Assembly (NCBI GenBank): GCA_033239525.1
Contig: BSYO01000011.1
Location: 7,655,973 to 7,719,972, forward strand
DNA: 64,000 bases
Direction of reading: 5' to 3'
Source of the DNA: Nepenthes gracilis
Lineage: Eukaryota > Streptophyta > Magnoliopsida > Caryophyllales > Nepenthaceae
Positions 49,318-60,962 of this stretch are shown piece after piece (the first letter of the stretch is position 1; each line of letters begins with the position of its first letter). Made by a program: the position numbers and the translations under genes. The notes below the pieces were generated by a model. The model ran no database searches. It saw nothing but the letters and a program-made list of their open reading frames with translations, and had not been told where the DNA came from.

Positions 49318-50516
49318 TTAATTGTCAAACAGATAAGAAAAATTCTCTTGAATTTCTTTCTCGTGTTCCCGGGTTGCCTCTTCAACCAAATGATTTCTCC
49401 ACAATACTTTAACTAATGAAATAACTTTATTCCTCAACACTTGATTCTTCCAATCCAAAATTTGAATAGGGGCCTCAACATATTACATATTCTCATATAT
49501 TTTCAAAGGCTTAAATTCAATCACATGGGAAGGATCGTACACATATTTTCTTAACATAGAGATATGAAAAACGTCATTGCAACCTGCCAGGTTCGGAGGC
49601 AAAGCCAATCTATAGGCCACTTCTCCGACCCACTCTAAAATTTCAAATGGTCCAATGAACCTTGACTTCAATTTACCCTTAACTGGAATCTTGAAATTCT
49701 TTTTCTTGGGGATACCTTTAGGAACATGTGATCACCCACTTTGAACTCTAAATCTAATCTTCTTTTGTCAGCATAACTCTTTTGATGACTTTGGACTTCA
49801 CTTAACCGATCCCTAATGATTTTATTCTTTTCCAATGAATCCTGGACGATGTCTGGACCCAACACACTACGGTCCCCGATTTCTTCCAAATTGATTGGAG
49901 ATCTACATCTTCATTCGTATAAAACCTCGAACGGAGTTATCCCAATACTTGACTGATAACTATTATTGTAGGCGAACTCAGCGAGAGACAGATAACTATC
50001 CCACGAGCCTCCCGTCTCCATAACCGACGCTCTCAACATATCTTTCAATATTTGAATAGTCCTTTTGGATTGGCCGTATGTCTTCGGATGAACGACTAAA
50101 CTGAACTGAAGGCTGGTACCCAATTCCCTGTGCAAGCTTTCCGAGAATTTTGACACAAATTTGGGATCTCGATTAGACATAATTGAGGTTGGAATACCAT
50201 GCAGCCAAACAATCTCATAGATGTACAAACGAGCCAATTTATCTCTAAAATACGTCATTCGAATCGGTAAGAAATTGGCTGACTTTGTCAGTCGATCCAC
50301 GATCACCCATATGGAATCCATATTCTTTGTCGTCCTCGGCAATCCTAAAACAAAATCCGCCATGGTGTGTTTCCACTTCCAACTAGGAACGGGTAAAGGA
50401 TGTAAGAGTCCTGGAGGCTTCTTATATTCTGCCTTTACTTGCTGACACACGATGCATCTAGTCATGAAAGCTATAATTTTTCTTCTCATGTTGCACCACC
50501 AGAAGGTCTTCTTCAT
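49318..50516 (-). pseudogene. Integrase and C-terminal tail of the nested element
   Basis: The open part 50,516-49,911 covers the HHCC finger end (CIVCQQVKAEYKKPPGLL) and the catalytic core (MADFVLGLP, VDRLTKSANF, SIMSNRDPKF, VHPKTYGQSKRTI, EFAYNNSYQSSIG). Two of the three D-D-E residues are gone: the second Asp is Asn (AAT at 50,172-50,174) and the Glu is Lys (AAA at 50,064-50,066). Then follow the GPF/GPY-like module (KSRFIGPFEILEWVGEVAYR) and VFHISMLRKYV (49,671-49,483), and the LVKVLWRNHLVEEAT tail that ends at a TAA at 49,318. Integrase joins the DNA copy to the genome; this one cannot. Confidence 0.85.
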
Positions 50517-50849
50517 ATCTTAGTACATCTTATTCACACCTGGATGAACTATGTACCTCGATCTATGGGTTTCATTTAGGATTTCATCCTTCAACTCCCC
50601 AAGCTCTGGTACGCAAATTCGATTTCAAAAACATAAAATTCCGTCTTATCGAAAATGAAATTCTACTCGTGATTCCTGATCCAATTCTCCTGCAATCTTC
50701 ACCAAATATGGATCTAGCATCTAATTCTCTTTGATCTTCTTCAAAATCTCCGGCTGTACTTGAAATTATGATAGCATCATTCTTGATCCCTAGGAGTGCA
50801 ACCGAAATGTGTAGCTCTTCATTCCATCTAATATTTCCCATTCCTTGAT

Positions 50850-52080
50850 CATCAGACGAGCCATTAACTCAAAAGACTTCCTACTCAAAGCATCAGCAAC
50901 AACTTTTGATCCCCCTAACTGGTACTAGATCTCACAATCATAATCTTTTAGCAGGTCTATCCATCTCCGTTGTCGCATATTCAATTCCTTCTTGGAGAAC
51001 AAATACCTCAAGCTTTTATGATCGAAGTAGATCACAAATTTCTCCCCATACAGTTAGTGCTGCCAGACTTTCAAGGCAAAGATCACTGCTGCTAATTCCG
51101 AATTATGGGAGGGATAGTTCTACTCGTGAACCTTCAACTGTCTTAATCCATAAGCCACCACCTGACCACGTTGCATTAAAATACAGCCTAGATCTTTCTT
51201 AGAAGCATCACAGTATACAACAAATCCACCCGACCAGTCCAGAATCGATAATACAAGCACAGACGTAAATCTTCTTTTTAACTCCTGAAAGCTTTCTTCG
51301 CAATCATCATCCCAGACAAACATCATTTTCTTCTGAGTTAAATAGGTAAGAGGCATCGCAATTCTCAAGAAGTTTTCAATGAACAGCCTATGATACCCTG
51401 CCAAACCCAAGAAATTTTGCACTTCTGCGATGCTTGCTAGCCTTACCAAATTTGTCACCGCTTCAATCTTCTTCAGGTCAACCGACACACCGCCATTTGA
51501 AATGATATGACCCAAAAATGCTACCTCATCTAACCAGAATTCACACTTCTTTAATTTCGTGATTAACCTTCTCTCCTCAAAGACTTGCAACATAATCCTC
51601 AAGTGAGTTTCATGATCCTCTAAGTTCTTTGAATAAATCAAGATATCATCAATAAAAACTACAATAAATGGATCTAGGTATGGTTGAAAAACTCTATTTA
51701 TCGGATACATGAATAATGCTGGTACATTTATCAGTCCAAAACGTATCACCAGAAATTTATAGTGAGCATACTGCATTCTAAAAGCTACCTTGGGAACATC
51801 TTCCCGCCTGATATCTAGCTGATGATACCCTTAATGCAAGTCAATCGTTAAGAAAACTTGAGCTCCTTGCAATTCATCGAACATGTCATCAATTCTCAGG
51901 AAGAGATACTTATTCAACTCCCTATAATCAATATACAATTGCATGGATCCATCCTTCTTCTTTAAGAATAACACAGAAGCACCCTACGGTGACACACTTG
52001 GCCGAATGAGTCCTTTATCTAACTACTCCTACAATTGTTACTTCAACTCATTTAACTCAGATGGGGCTATCCTATGTGGT
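50850..52080 (-). pseudogene. Reverse transcriptase and RNase H of the nested element
   Basis: The longest open part (51,776-51,120) carries RFGLINVPALFMYPINRVF, then FIDDILIYSKN (the catalytic box, both Asp intact), CEFWLDEVAFLGHIIS and the connection SFQELKRRFTS. RNase H starts at FVVYCDASKKDLGC (about 51,230) with its first Asp, and continues past a stop at 51,120 to HNSELAAV and ADALSRKS (about 50,885). Upstream, 52,080-51,780 holds the RT start with several TAG/TAA stops. Confidence 0.85.
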
Positions 52081-52412
52081 GCCCTCGATATTAGCGTAGA
52101 ACCAGGCACCACATCGATTGCAAACTCAATTTTTCAATCCAGAGGCAATCCGGGCAATTCTTCTGGAAAAACATCCTCAAATTCACAAACAATTAGAATA
52201 TCTTGTACACCCATAGAATGGCTCCCAGATGAGACCATGTAAGCCAAATAAGCTTGGCATCCGTCTCCAATTAGATGACTAGCGTGCAACATCGAAATCG
52301 ATCCTGAAATCTTCTTATTAATCATTCCTTGAAATTCAAAGGATTTATACTCCAGAATACAAAATAAGACTGTCTTATGAAAATAGTCAATGGTAGCGTG
52401 ATAATACGCCAA

Positions 52413-52700
52413 TCAATCCATTTCCAAAATCACATCAAAATCTAGCATATCTAGCAGAATTAGTTCCATCAATAATTCATGGCCATCAACCCAAACCAAA
52501 CACTGAAGGTACACAATATCAGCTAAAAGAGACTTACCCACTGGGTTAGACACTATTAATGTAAAGTCTAAATATTGTGAAGACACATAAATTATGCACA
52601 AACTTAGGGGACACAAAAGAATGTGCAGCTCATGGATCAATCAAAACATGCACCATAGAGTTGAAAATCTAAAGATTACCTTCCACAACAGAGAAATCAG
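52413..52700 (-). pseudogene. Protease region of the nested element
   Basis: The active-site stretch reads VLIDP, stop, AAHSFVS on the minus strand, so the Gly of the D-x-G-A core is a TGA-type stop and the core is broken. NLCVSSQYLDFTLIVSNPVG and LDMLDFDVILEMD follow (open 52,640-52,413), matching the usual order up to the GMDWL segment. Confidence 0.75.
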
Positions 52701-52776
52701 CCCCAGTATCTCGAGCTGAAGTCGTAAAGGCTCTGCCTGGAATTGTTAGCCTCTTCTTTAGACGCTTTTTATTTGA

Positions 52777-52818
52777 GCAATCCTTAAATAAATGGCCCGT
52801 CTCACCACAGCTGAAGCA
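52777..52818 (-). other. Intact CCHC zinc knuckle of the nested element's gag
   Basis: The minus strand encodes CFSCGETGHLFKDC, a complete C-x2-C-x4-H-x4-C. Unlike the two other knuckles in this window it has kept all four ligands, in line with a younger insertion. Confidence 0.85.
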
Positions 52819-52859
52819 GACTCCACTCTGACGATAGTAGACTCGACCGACGTGATTCT

Positions 52860-53838
52860 TTTCACAGAACTCACAGGTAGATTTTCAGAACTAGAACGTA
52901 GGGGAAGAAATCTTCTCTTCAACAGCTTTTTCTTTATTTTTACTTTCTTTACCCTTATCTTTACTTCCCGACATCAGGTGAGAAATCCAATAGAAAACTC
53001 CCCCTTTCGAGCTCTGGCCTCGCTGTTCGGACTTCTTCTGAAAATACTTTCTCCAAAGCTCTTCTTGCTCGAGCAATAAGGCCCGATCTAGAGTTTCTCG
53101 ATACGAACGTAATCTAAATGGCACCAATTACTTACAGATTGTGTCCTGTAAATCTTGAAAAAACTTATGGGCTCTCAGAGTCTCATTGGCAATCAAATGG
53201 AGAGAAAACTGGGAGAGCTCCGTAAATTGGGTATTGTATTCCGCTACTTCTTGTCTCCTTGTTGAAGTCGGCCAAACTCGACTCCATTAATTTCTTGAAT
53301 GCTGGAAGGGAAAAATCGATCTAAAAATGCTTCCCGAAAAATTCTACCATTCAATTTCCTCGTTATCCTGGCCCAGAACATGGCATCGAGAGTCCTACCA
53401 TCTCCTGGTCTCACCATCCAATCTGTAAGTTACAAATCTTACTTTATCTTCTACAGGGTAGTCGATAATATCAAATACCCTTTCCAATTTCTTTAGCCAG
53501 TTTTCTGTTTTGATCGGGCCAGATTCTCCCAAGAACTCTGGAACGTGGTTGCTTCTAAAACAATCGTATAGTATCCGGCCCTGACCTTACTCGACCATTC
53601 TTCTCAATGCCGCCATGTCCTGATCCTGCCGTTGGATCATGTGGTCCATCATATTTTGTATGATAGCATAGTCATCCCCACGACCCGAGATTGATCTCCG
53701 ACCCCTAGCCTCTTCACGGCTTGCCACAGACCTGCTTTTGTCCTCCTCTCTGCTCGTTGTCGATCTTCTAGTCCTATGGGCTTCCCAACTTGAATTTGAT
53801 CTCCTAAGATTTCTAAAGCCTGCCATAATATCCACCAC
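52860..53838 (-). pseudogene. gag of the nested element
   Basis: It starts at about 53,826 (MAGFRNLRRSN), with a basic Arg/Ser-rich N-terminus to residue 80 (open to 53,587). The retrotransposon gag domain follows across stops and frameshifts (ARITRKLNGRIFREAFLDRF and EFGRLQQGD-like text at about 53,370-53,230), then MVPFRLRSYRETLDRALLLE and a Lys-rich linker (53,127-52,891). Confidence 0.75.
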
Positions 53839-53906
53839 TCATGTAAAGATTTAGTCCGCAATCTTTCAAAAATGGACTGAAAATGCTTCCTGTTAAGACT
53901 TTTCTT

Positions 53907-53914
53907 TGATACCA
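53907..53914 (-). other. tRNA-iMet primer-binding site of the nested element
   Basis: TGATACCA on the plus strand is TGGTATCA on the minus strand, four bases inside the 5' LTR. It fixes the element's orientation as minus. Confidence 0.8.
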
Positions 53915-53918
53915 CTTC

Positions 53919-56292
53919 TATCGCAAACTTGGATTAAGTAGGTCAATTAAATAATTAAATATACTTCAATTATTATTCTTATAATTCCCAAACCCGAGGT
54001 ATGACCACAAAATATGCAAAAAACTCCGTGAAGTCTAAAATTCACACAGGACTTTATCAGATAATATAAATGTGACTTACTTTACAAACAGTCGTAAGAG
54101 GATACCAAATAAAGACAACAATTCATCCACATAAGAAATTAACCCCACAAATTCTTAATATACAATACCATGGACTAAGTTCGGCCGACTCCAATATCCC
54201 AAAACAATCCAAGTAAAATCTATTCATATCCAATATATGGTCAATAATATCAAAGTCTAAAAATATGATACTCACCAGAGGTATACAGCACTGCATCGAA
54301 ACTGTTCCTGCTACTGCGACAAAGTCGAGCCTGTACTCTGAAGGGATAAAATAAAAGAATGGATCTAAAACTCAATAAGTATAATAAATAAACAAATGAG
54401 TCCAAAAAATCAGAAGAAGAGTTAAATAGATAAATCCAAATCACCGATAAATAGATAAAAATTTTAAATCTAAAATTCAATGGTAGTCTCATACTCAAAT
54501 CAAATATTCAAATCCAAAGCAAATATCCAAATTAGAAAATAGTTTTCATCGGGATATATATATATAAATATATAACAGAGGTGATTCGAATCGATTTTAA
54601 TTTGCCAATGTCCGATCCAAGTCTAAGTCCAAGGCCTGATCAACGCGTAATTTGGGGCAGAATCTGATAGCTGGATAATCTAATAGCATGTGTAGAAGTC
54701 GAAGTAGCATCATGATAAATTTTTTTAAGGTTCGAATCAAAACATATAGTCAAATGATTTGCACGTGACATATCAAGCCCAATTATAGGCAAAATCGACA
54801 AATATCAAATTTAAGTCAAAAAATTCAAGTCCAATACAAATCTATATAAAGATATAAAATCATGCACCAAATTTATGTTTTGATTATTTAAAAAACTAAT
54901 TTGAGAAATGGTTACATATAATCCCAATAATCTTAGGCCAAATCAAATGTAAATTAGGCCAACATGAATGGCCACCAATGTATTCTGTATCCATGGATAA
55001 GGTTATTCACTATTATTTGTCACCCGTAATTTTGAATGTAATCCTAAAGTTTGTTAGATATATTAGAACGTTTGAATATATTTTAAGGTCAAGTCAAATT
55101 ATTTAAATGGGAAATGTCACTACTCCAAACCTTTACTACCGTCGAAAAGGGATTTTAAAATAGCAAATGTCTCCCCATTAGGAGCTGGCTAGATTATCCA
55201 ATATCTAAATCCAAATATAGTGATCACAACCTAACATGTGCATGTAAAAATATATGACCTATACAAGTTTCGTGCACATTTTTGTTACACATATGATATA
55301 AATATACACAGTGACCAATAAATGTTTCGGGCTTTTAGAAAAATAATAAATCCGTAAAATTAAAAAATACATATCCAAAACCTACAAAATCTACCAATGA
55401 ACTATATATGTATGTCTAGAATAAATAGAACGAATATATAAAAATCTATACATATTAGTAAAGAAATTTAAACAGTATTTCAAAATATACCGAAATTAAA
55501 TTAGACTAAGAATAGGAGTTATAAATACTTGCCTCTATTTTATACTCCACAGATTTAAAGAAACGATACTCCAAAGTACCGAATCACGCATCTTCTCCTT
55601 CACTGCCGTTCAGCAAGCGATGCACCCAAGCCATCTCTCTTTCTATACAGTTCTGCCGCACAGCCACGGCTCATCCACAGCCGTTGCTGGCCACCGGCGT
55701 GCCACCATCGACCTTCGCCGACCATTGTTGCGTCGCCTCCGTACACCGCCACTACGATTGTAGCTGACAACACCGTCGGTCACTTCAACGGCTTCCTCAC
55801 CGAGCATCATCACCGACCCACTTCTAGGCGTCGACGACTACCCTCGCCTCGCCGACTTCGCCACATGCTGTCGTCGCCGACCATCGTTGCTTCCTTCTTC
55901 TTCCTCGCACAAAAAAAAAAATGGTGCCTAAAATTGTGCTTCCCTCTCATCTTTTTCTCTCTCTCTCTCCTACTCTACCGTTTTTAGAACCGAGCCCCAA
56001 TTCCCTTATATTAATTTTATATTATTATTATTATTATTATTATTTTATCCCAAACACGCCCCGTCCCTTCTTATCTTATCTCATTTTATCCCTTCGTCTT
56101 CTTTTTTTTTAACCAAATAATATATATATATATATATTCATTGAATACCACTCGAACATGCAACGAGTGCCAAGCCATAAATTTTGATATTCCTTCAAAA
56201 TTTCAAGATATTAAATTAATTTTTAAAACATCTAATTTATCTAAAATCTCAGTAAATATTAAAATATTTTTCATGAGGTCCGGGATATTACA
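53919..56292 (-). mobile_element. 5' LTR of nested Ty3/gypsy element (2,374 bp)
   Basis: It pairs with 46,912-49,271. Its inner terminus reads TATCGC where the partner has TGTTAT, i.e. the terminal TG has become TA on the plus strand, one of many transitions. The outer end ..GGGATATTACA is intact and is followed by the TGAAT duplication. Confidence 0.9.
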
Positions 56293-56395
56293 TGAATGGA
56301 CCAAGGAATGTGAATAGAGTTTTCAAGAGCTAAATGACCGATCAACCTCTATGCCAATTTTGATTATTCCGAACGACCGACAGTAAGAAGGTAAG
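56293..56395 (+). mobile_element. Resumption of the older Ty3/gypsy element (RT/RNase H junction)
   Basis: TGAAT (56,293-56,297) is the right target duplication. The frame then reads WTKECE, stop, SFQELNDRSTSMPILIIP, the segment that directly follows TKEAKFE at 46,909 in intact gypsy RTs. The match fades at about 56,395. Confidence 0.85.
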
Positions 56396-58151
56396 AGTAC
56401 GCTAATTCATCTTGATGGACCCAATTCTTCGAAGTGTAAAGGCCGCAAGCAATAGTTGCTGATTGAAACAAGCAGTTTCCCTACTGACGGTGACTGTTTT
56501 GAGCCCCGATAATCCTCCAAAACAGTGCGTACGTGCTACACACCTGGTACAAAAAATTGGTCTTGCGGGCTCAGAACGCCCTCCATACCAGAATGTGCTA
56601 GCGATGATTTTCTGCTAAGCGTAGATAAGTCAAGTGTAACCAAGTGGGTTATTTGAGTATTATAATGATGTTTATTTGCTTGTTCCATTAATCATGTCAA
56701 CCATATGAATGCTTGTGTGTTTGCATTAATTCAAATACCTAGAATACCCTTAAGTCCGGTGAATTTTTTTGCTTGTGCCTCGACCAGCTGTGACTCAATC
56801 ACAAAACCTCAATCCCAATCACCGAGTGGCCCAAAAAATGTCAAAATTAAACCTCGGTGCCGATCACTAAGCGACCTAGATGAGGCCAAATATTACGGCC
56901 AAGAGTTGGACCTCCCCATCAAGTAGCTATTAAATCTTAGGAGGTTTTTCAACATGTGTGCAACTCCTTCCAACAGGGACGAGCACCATCAGTCAACAAT
57001 GGTTAGTGGATTAGAAGCTGACATACAAAACCTATGACATCCTCTAATAGGACTGAGCACCAATGGGTACGTGTGGGCAACGACCTATATTTCGCCAGAG
57101 CTCGACGACTACAACCATTAAACCCAATCAGCCTATGTGAGACTCACCTATACCAATGCCACAACATTCTTCTACAAGAAAGAGTACAAACAGGTGAACA
57201 TGTCCGGTCAAGCTCGACAACTATAGCTGCAAGGCTTAACCAGCAATCCTATTCTCTTAGTGCCACGACCTCCTCACAGGAGTAAGTATAATTGAACAAA
57301 TACATCCTGTCAAGCCCAACAATAATGGCAATGGTACTTAGTTAGCAAACAGAATTAATGTATGACAAAAATAAATTAGTACATGCTCAATGACATCAGC
57401 AGCAATGGTAAAAGAAATCTAACTGATTCATTAAAGATTCAAAGTGTACATCAATAGTATTAGTCAGCCATAAAAATGTGTGCAAAGAGCTACCTCCTCC
57501 TATCGATAGGGCGACTACCCTAGGGTTGGGGGCCTCCAAATGTGTGTAGAGTAGGCCCCCTACTACCTTCGAGTAGTTCGCTAGGTCAAAGCGCTCGTTC
57601 AAGCAGACCATTCTCATTTCGAAGAGCCACAAGTTGCTATCGCATCTTCTGAACTCGCCCTCGAGCGAGGCAATCCGATCGAGAGCCTGAGTGTTCGCCT
57701 CTGAGAGCTTTTGAGATCTTGCATCTAACTCAGACAGTTTCTAGTTGAGGTAGGCCACCCGCTCTTCACTCCGCAAGGCCTCAGTGACAGCAACATTTAT
57801 TCAGTGCTTTGTATCCTCCATTGCATTAGGATCTATGCGCACAGTGCCCTCTTTGCTACTCGGAGTGCCTCCTGATCCTGTACATGACAAGTAGCAAGGT
57901 GTGGTCAATCAAGAATAGTGGCCAAGAGCACGGTAGCAAAGTGAAGAAACCCATGATGCAGTTTCTCATTGTGAGATTGCCCTCCACAGTGAGTCAGACC
58001 AGCCAGTGTGCTAGACCAAGAGAATTCTCATTTCCAATTTTGGTAGGGATCGGTAATGATTGTAGAGGCTGCAGGCTACGAGCATGAGGTGCCTTGAAAC
58101 CTGGAGGAGAGTCGAGCCAACCCAAAGCCATTGAGGGCTCGAATATCGACT
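56396..58151. other. Retroelement-internal, no intact gene
   Basis: Small open frames at 56,705, 57,034 and 57,396 show no family I recognise. A loosely repeated segment (CCAACAGGGACGAGCACCAT near 56,977; CTAATAGGACTGAGCACCAA near 57,043) lies here. The region probably belongs to the Transposase_28-type element whose ORF lies just to the right. Confidence 0.35.
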
Positions 58152-59330
58152 CTATGGCATGAGATGCCACCTAGCAGCAGTCTCAACTTCCAAGCCATCT
58201 CCAACCGCTTCTTCATCTGCCTGCACGCTTCCAACACCGTTCTCAACAGAAGTGACAAAAGAGATAGACAAAGACGATTCTGGAGAAGAAACCACAAAGA
58301 CTGGGATCCCCTGTTCAACCATAGTCGTGGCGTTGATCTGTTCCGACCTGCCAGTTAAGGGGTCCCTAATTGTAGTACCAGAGTTCGCTAGAGGCTTCTC
58401 GCCCTCAATCCATCTGGACAACCCACTGAGGCTTAAATCGTCTGGCGAAGACTCATCAAGCTTTGCCTCTCGATGACTCGCCAGCACCCAGAGCAGATTC
58501 TCTCGCACATACCACATCGTTCCATCAGCATTCCTTGGAGGGAGTAGGCGACAGAGGAGTCCGCTTGTAAGAGGCCCACTTAGGAGAGTCTTAGGAAAGC
58601 ATATTCCTGTACTTCCTTTTGGGAAGGCGACCGAGCACGGCAGAGGTTCGCCCTTCTTCGTTCAAACTTCCCACTGCACTCCATCTAGTGCCCCTGGGAG
58701 ACCCGGTGAACAATGCAATGCAGGATGCCAACGCCCTCCTCAATTAGCTATATCAGTGGCCACATCATCAGTTCCTCACCAAGCAGGATGTCCCCGATGT
58801 AGCCATTGTTAAACCTACTCTATTGATTTGGGACCTCCCAATCGGCGTCAACTGCCATGAAGAAGAAGCACTACTTCTAGCTCCTGGCCGAATTCGGGTT
58901 CCCCCCGCTTTTGTCAAACCTTGTGCGGAGAGTGAAGGAAACCTAGTCAGCCTCTTGGTTGACCCAAAAGATCACTTTCTTGGTTGACTCAAAAGATCAC
59001 CTTTAGGGCCCCAGCATGTAGAGTGAGCCTTTTGGTGTAAAGGAAGACGCACAAAGTCACTAGATACTAAACGACATTCGGGTGAAGACGAGCCATAGGG
59101 ACCTCTAGAATGTTTAAAATCTTGTGCAACTCCATCGCAAATGGAATGCGGTGATCGGCCCTCAGATATTCCTCTTAAATGGTTATGAACCCCAGACAAG
59201 AAAAGCAAGTAAAGTCACCAGCACCGGGTACAGCGTATCACATGATGCTCTAAATGTGATACAAGCTATACAATGACTTTATCTCCCTTCTAGTCAGTAT
59301 GGATGGAATATCATTGAAGCCTTGGGAAGC
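58152..59330 (-). pseudogene. Transposase_28-type retroelement ORF (copy 2), decayed
   Basis: The minus strand, with several stops, reads YAVPGAGDFTCFSCLGFITI, then EEYLRADHRIPFAMELHKIL, NILEVPMARLHPN and LTLHAGALKVIF, aligning block for block with copy 1 at 22,997-23,449. The 121-residue open frame 58,517-58,152 (LDESSPDDLSLSGLSRWIEG..) is probably the ORF's later part. As in copy 1 the ORF points away from the polypurine tract and LTR lying to its right. Confidence 0.6.
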
Positions 59331-60962
59331 TATTTAAAAGACTACACAAACGAGGAAGGAGAAAGGTGAGTCAAGGTAGAGATATCCAAAGAGCAAAGAA
59401 GCACAAAGTTGGTTATGCACCAATGCTTAAATAACCAACACCTCAGCCCCACAGCAATGTCATTTAAGGTATCAAAGAAGCATATCACTATAATGACTGT
59501 GACATGTGCCCTCACCGTAGGGTGTTGCAGCGTGTCTTTTCATAGGCCTTGTTATGATGCTTGACGTAATGTCTTCCTGAACAGTCTGTTGACAGCTGGC
59601 AACATTGACGGTTTGACGCTTGACGTAACGTCTTCCTGCACAGTCTGTTGACAGCTGGTAGTATTGACACTTAGACCAATGATCAACAGCGTAACGTAGG
59701 CAATGATGACCTAACACGCCTCTTTCCAAGATTATAGACTGGTTGTGTGTAGCCTGAGCAAGCTCAAATCTGATTTGTCCGGCTTATGACTGGACCAAGC
59801 ATTTGGGATGACTAGTTGTGGGATGGATCACCAAAAGACCAAGTTGCTGGTAACCTGAACTGTCAAATTATCAGAAATCATGTAATCATTTTAACTATTC
59901 ACATCATACAATAATATCGAAACCATGCAACATAAGCAAGTAAACAATGATTGGTAGTTCTATTCATTAATTTCTTCCACAAAGTATAAACTTTTAACAG
60001 CGGATATATAACTTAAAAAGGAAATAAAAAGTACATGGAGTAGTGACTCGACAGTATTTATCTGACCCGCTTCAGAGAAGATAGCTGCAAGAGGAAAATT
60101 CCGAGGTTGGCTATCGTGGCATTAAACTTGAGACGGTAGGGTGGCAAGAAAAGTATATGGAAGCCCTCCCCTGTAGGAATGAGACGCGAAGCTGTAGTTC
60201 TCACCTGGGAGGCTATAGCGAAAAATATTCACCAAAACCGACTGCAGCCGCATAGTCTGTGAGCCTCTGCGTCTACGTGAGACTCAACATGGTGACGATG
60301 GCTTAAGGTTTGACGTGGACTTAAGAAAGTTTTGCATCCAGCAATCACCAAAGAGGTCCTCCCGTGGGCAGCTGAGGATGGAGTCACTCGCCCGAAGAGG
60401 ACGGAGTATTATTCTCTCCCATTAGAAGGGTTGAGCCACCACTCTTTCAAGGCTGCTCTATTACGGACTATTCAGATTTGCCTGGGAGGAGAGGAAATCA
60501 GCCACGAAAACTCGAACCTCATTCAATGTAATATGAGGTAAGTTCGGGCTGAGCCCATAAGAGAGAAATCAAGGTAGACTTCAAAAACATTCTCGAACCC
60601 CAGCTTCGAACAGTGGGCAAGAAACTTCGCTAATCTCAGCTTGTAATTGCGTAAGCTCCATGCTAGCTCCAAACTCTCACACCATTTAGCCGGTAAATGT
60701 GATTCATGAAGCGAGGCGTAGAGAACCCTTCCATTTATAATTGGAATTGAGGATTGACCAGCGTTGAATTGAGGAGATTGCGCTGACACCAGAAGATCGC
60801 CATCAGTAGAGAATCACCAGCGATAGAAAATCAAATCGGCACCAAATCTTACCAAACAAAGTAAGATCTGTAGAGCACCTGAGGAAGGAGCATGCTTGAA
60901 GACTTGTACAGTCAACGTCCCATCATGAACATGCCATAAGTTGAAAAATTCAAACTTTCCAA
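59331..60962. other. Non-coding spacer of retroelement copy 2
   Basis: No gene is recognised; the open frames at 60,332 and 60,523 look like chance. CGTCCCATCATGAACATGCC at 60,918-60,937 is shared with copy 1 just before the polypurine tract. Confidence 0.45.
59559..59676. repeat. 59-bp direct tandem repeat, two copies
   Basis: GCTTGACGTAATGTCTTCCTG.. (59,559-59,617) and GCTTGACGTAACGTCTTCCTG.. (59,618-59,676) are adjacent and nearly identical, both containing CAGTCTGTTGACAGCTGG. They create the repeated SCQQTVQED-type text in the open frame on the minus strand at 59,472-59,729. Confidence 0.85.

Larger units (their letters stand above)
46912..56292 (-). mobile_element. Nested Ty3/gypsy element, full length (9,381 bp), minus strand
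   Basis: Structure on the minus strand: 5' LTR (56,292-53,919), primer-binding site, gag, zinc knuckle, protease, RT, RNase H, integrase, a chromodomain-like tail, polypurine tract, 3' LTR (49,271-46,912), with a 5-bp target duplication TGAAT outside. The flanks join into one continuous RT reading of the older element when the insertion is removed. The C-terminal text (QILDWKNQVLRNKVISLVKV, then LWRNHLVEEATRE) resembles the Tekay/Del chromovirus group. Stops, frameshifts and lost catalytic residues make it nonautonomous. Confidence 0.9.

Noticed and set aside
48608..49416. Open frames of 87-168 residues rich in Ser, Phe and Leu
   Set aside because: They fall inside the 3' LTR of the nested element, and the homologous part of the other LTR (55,600-56,112) is broken in frame.
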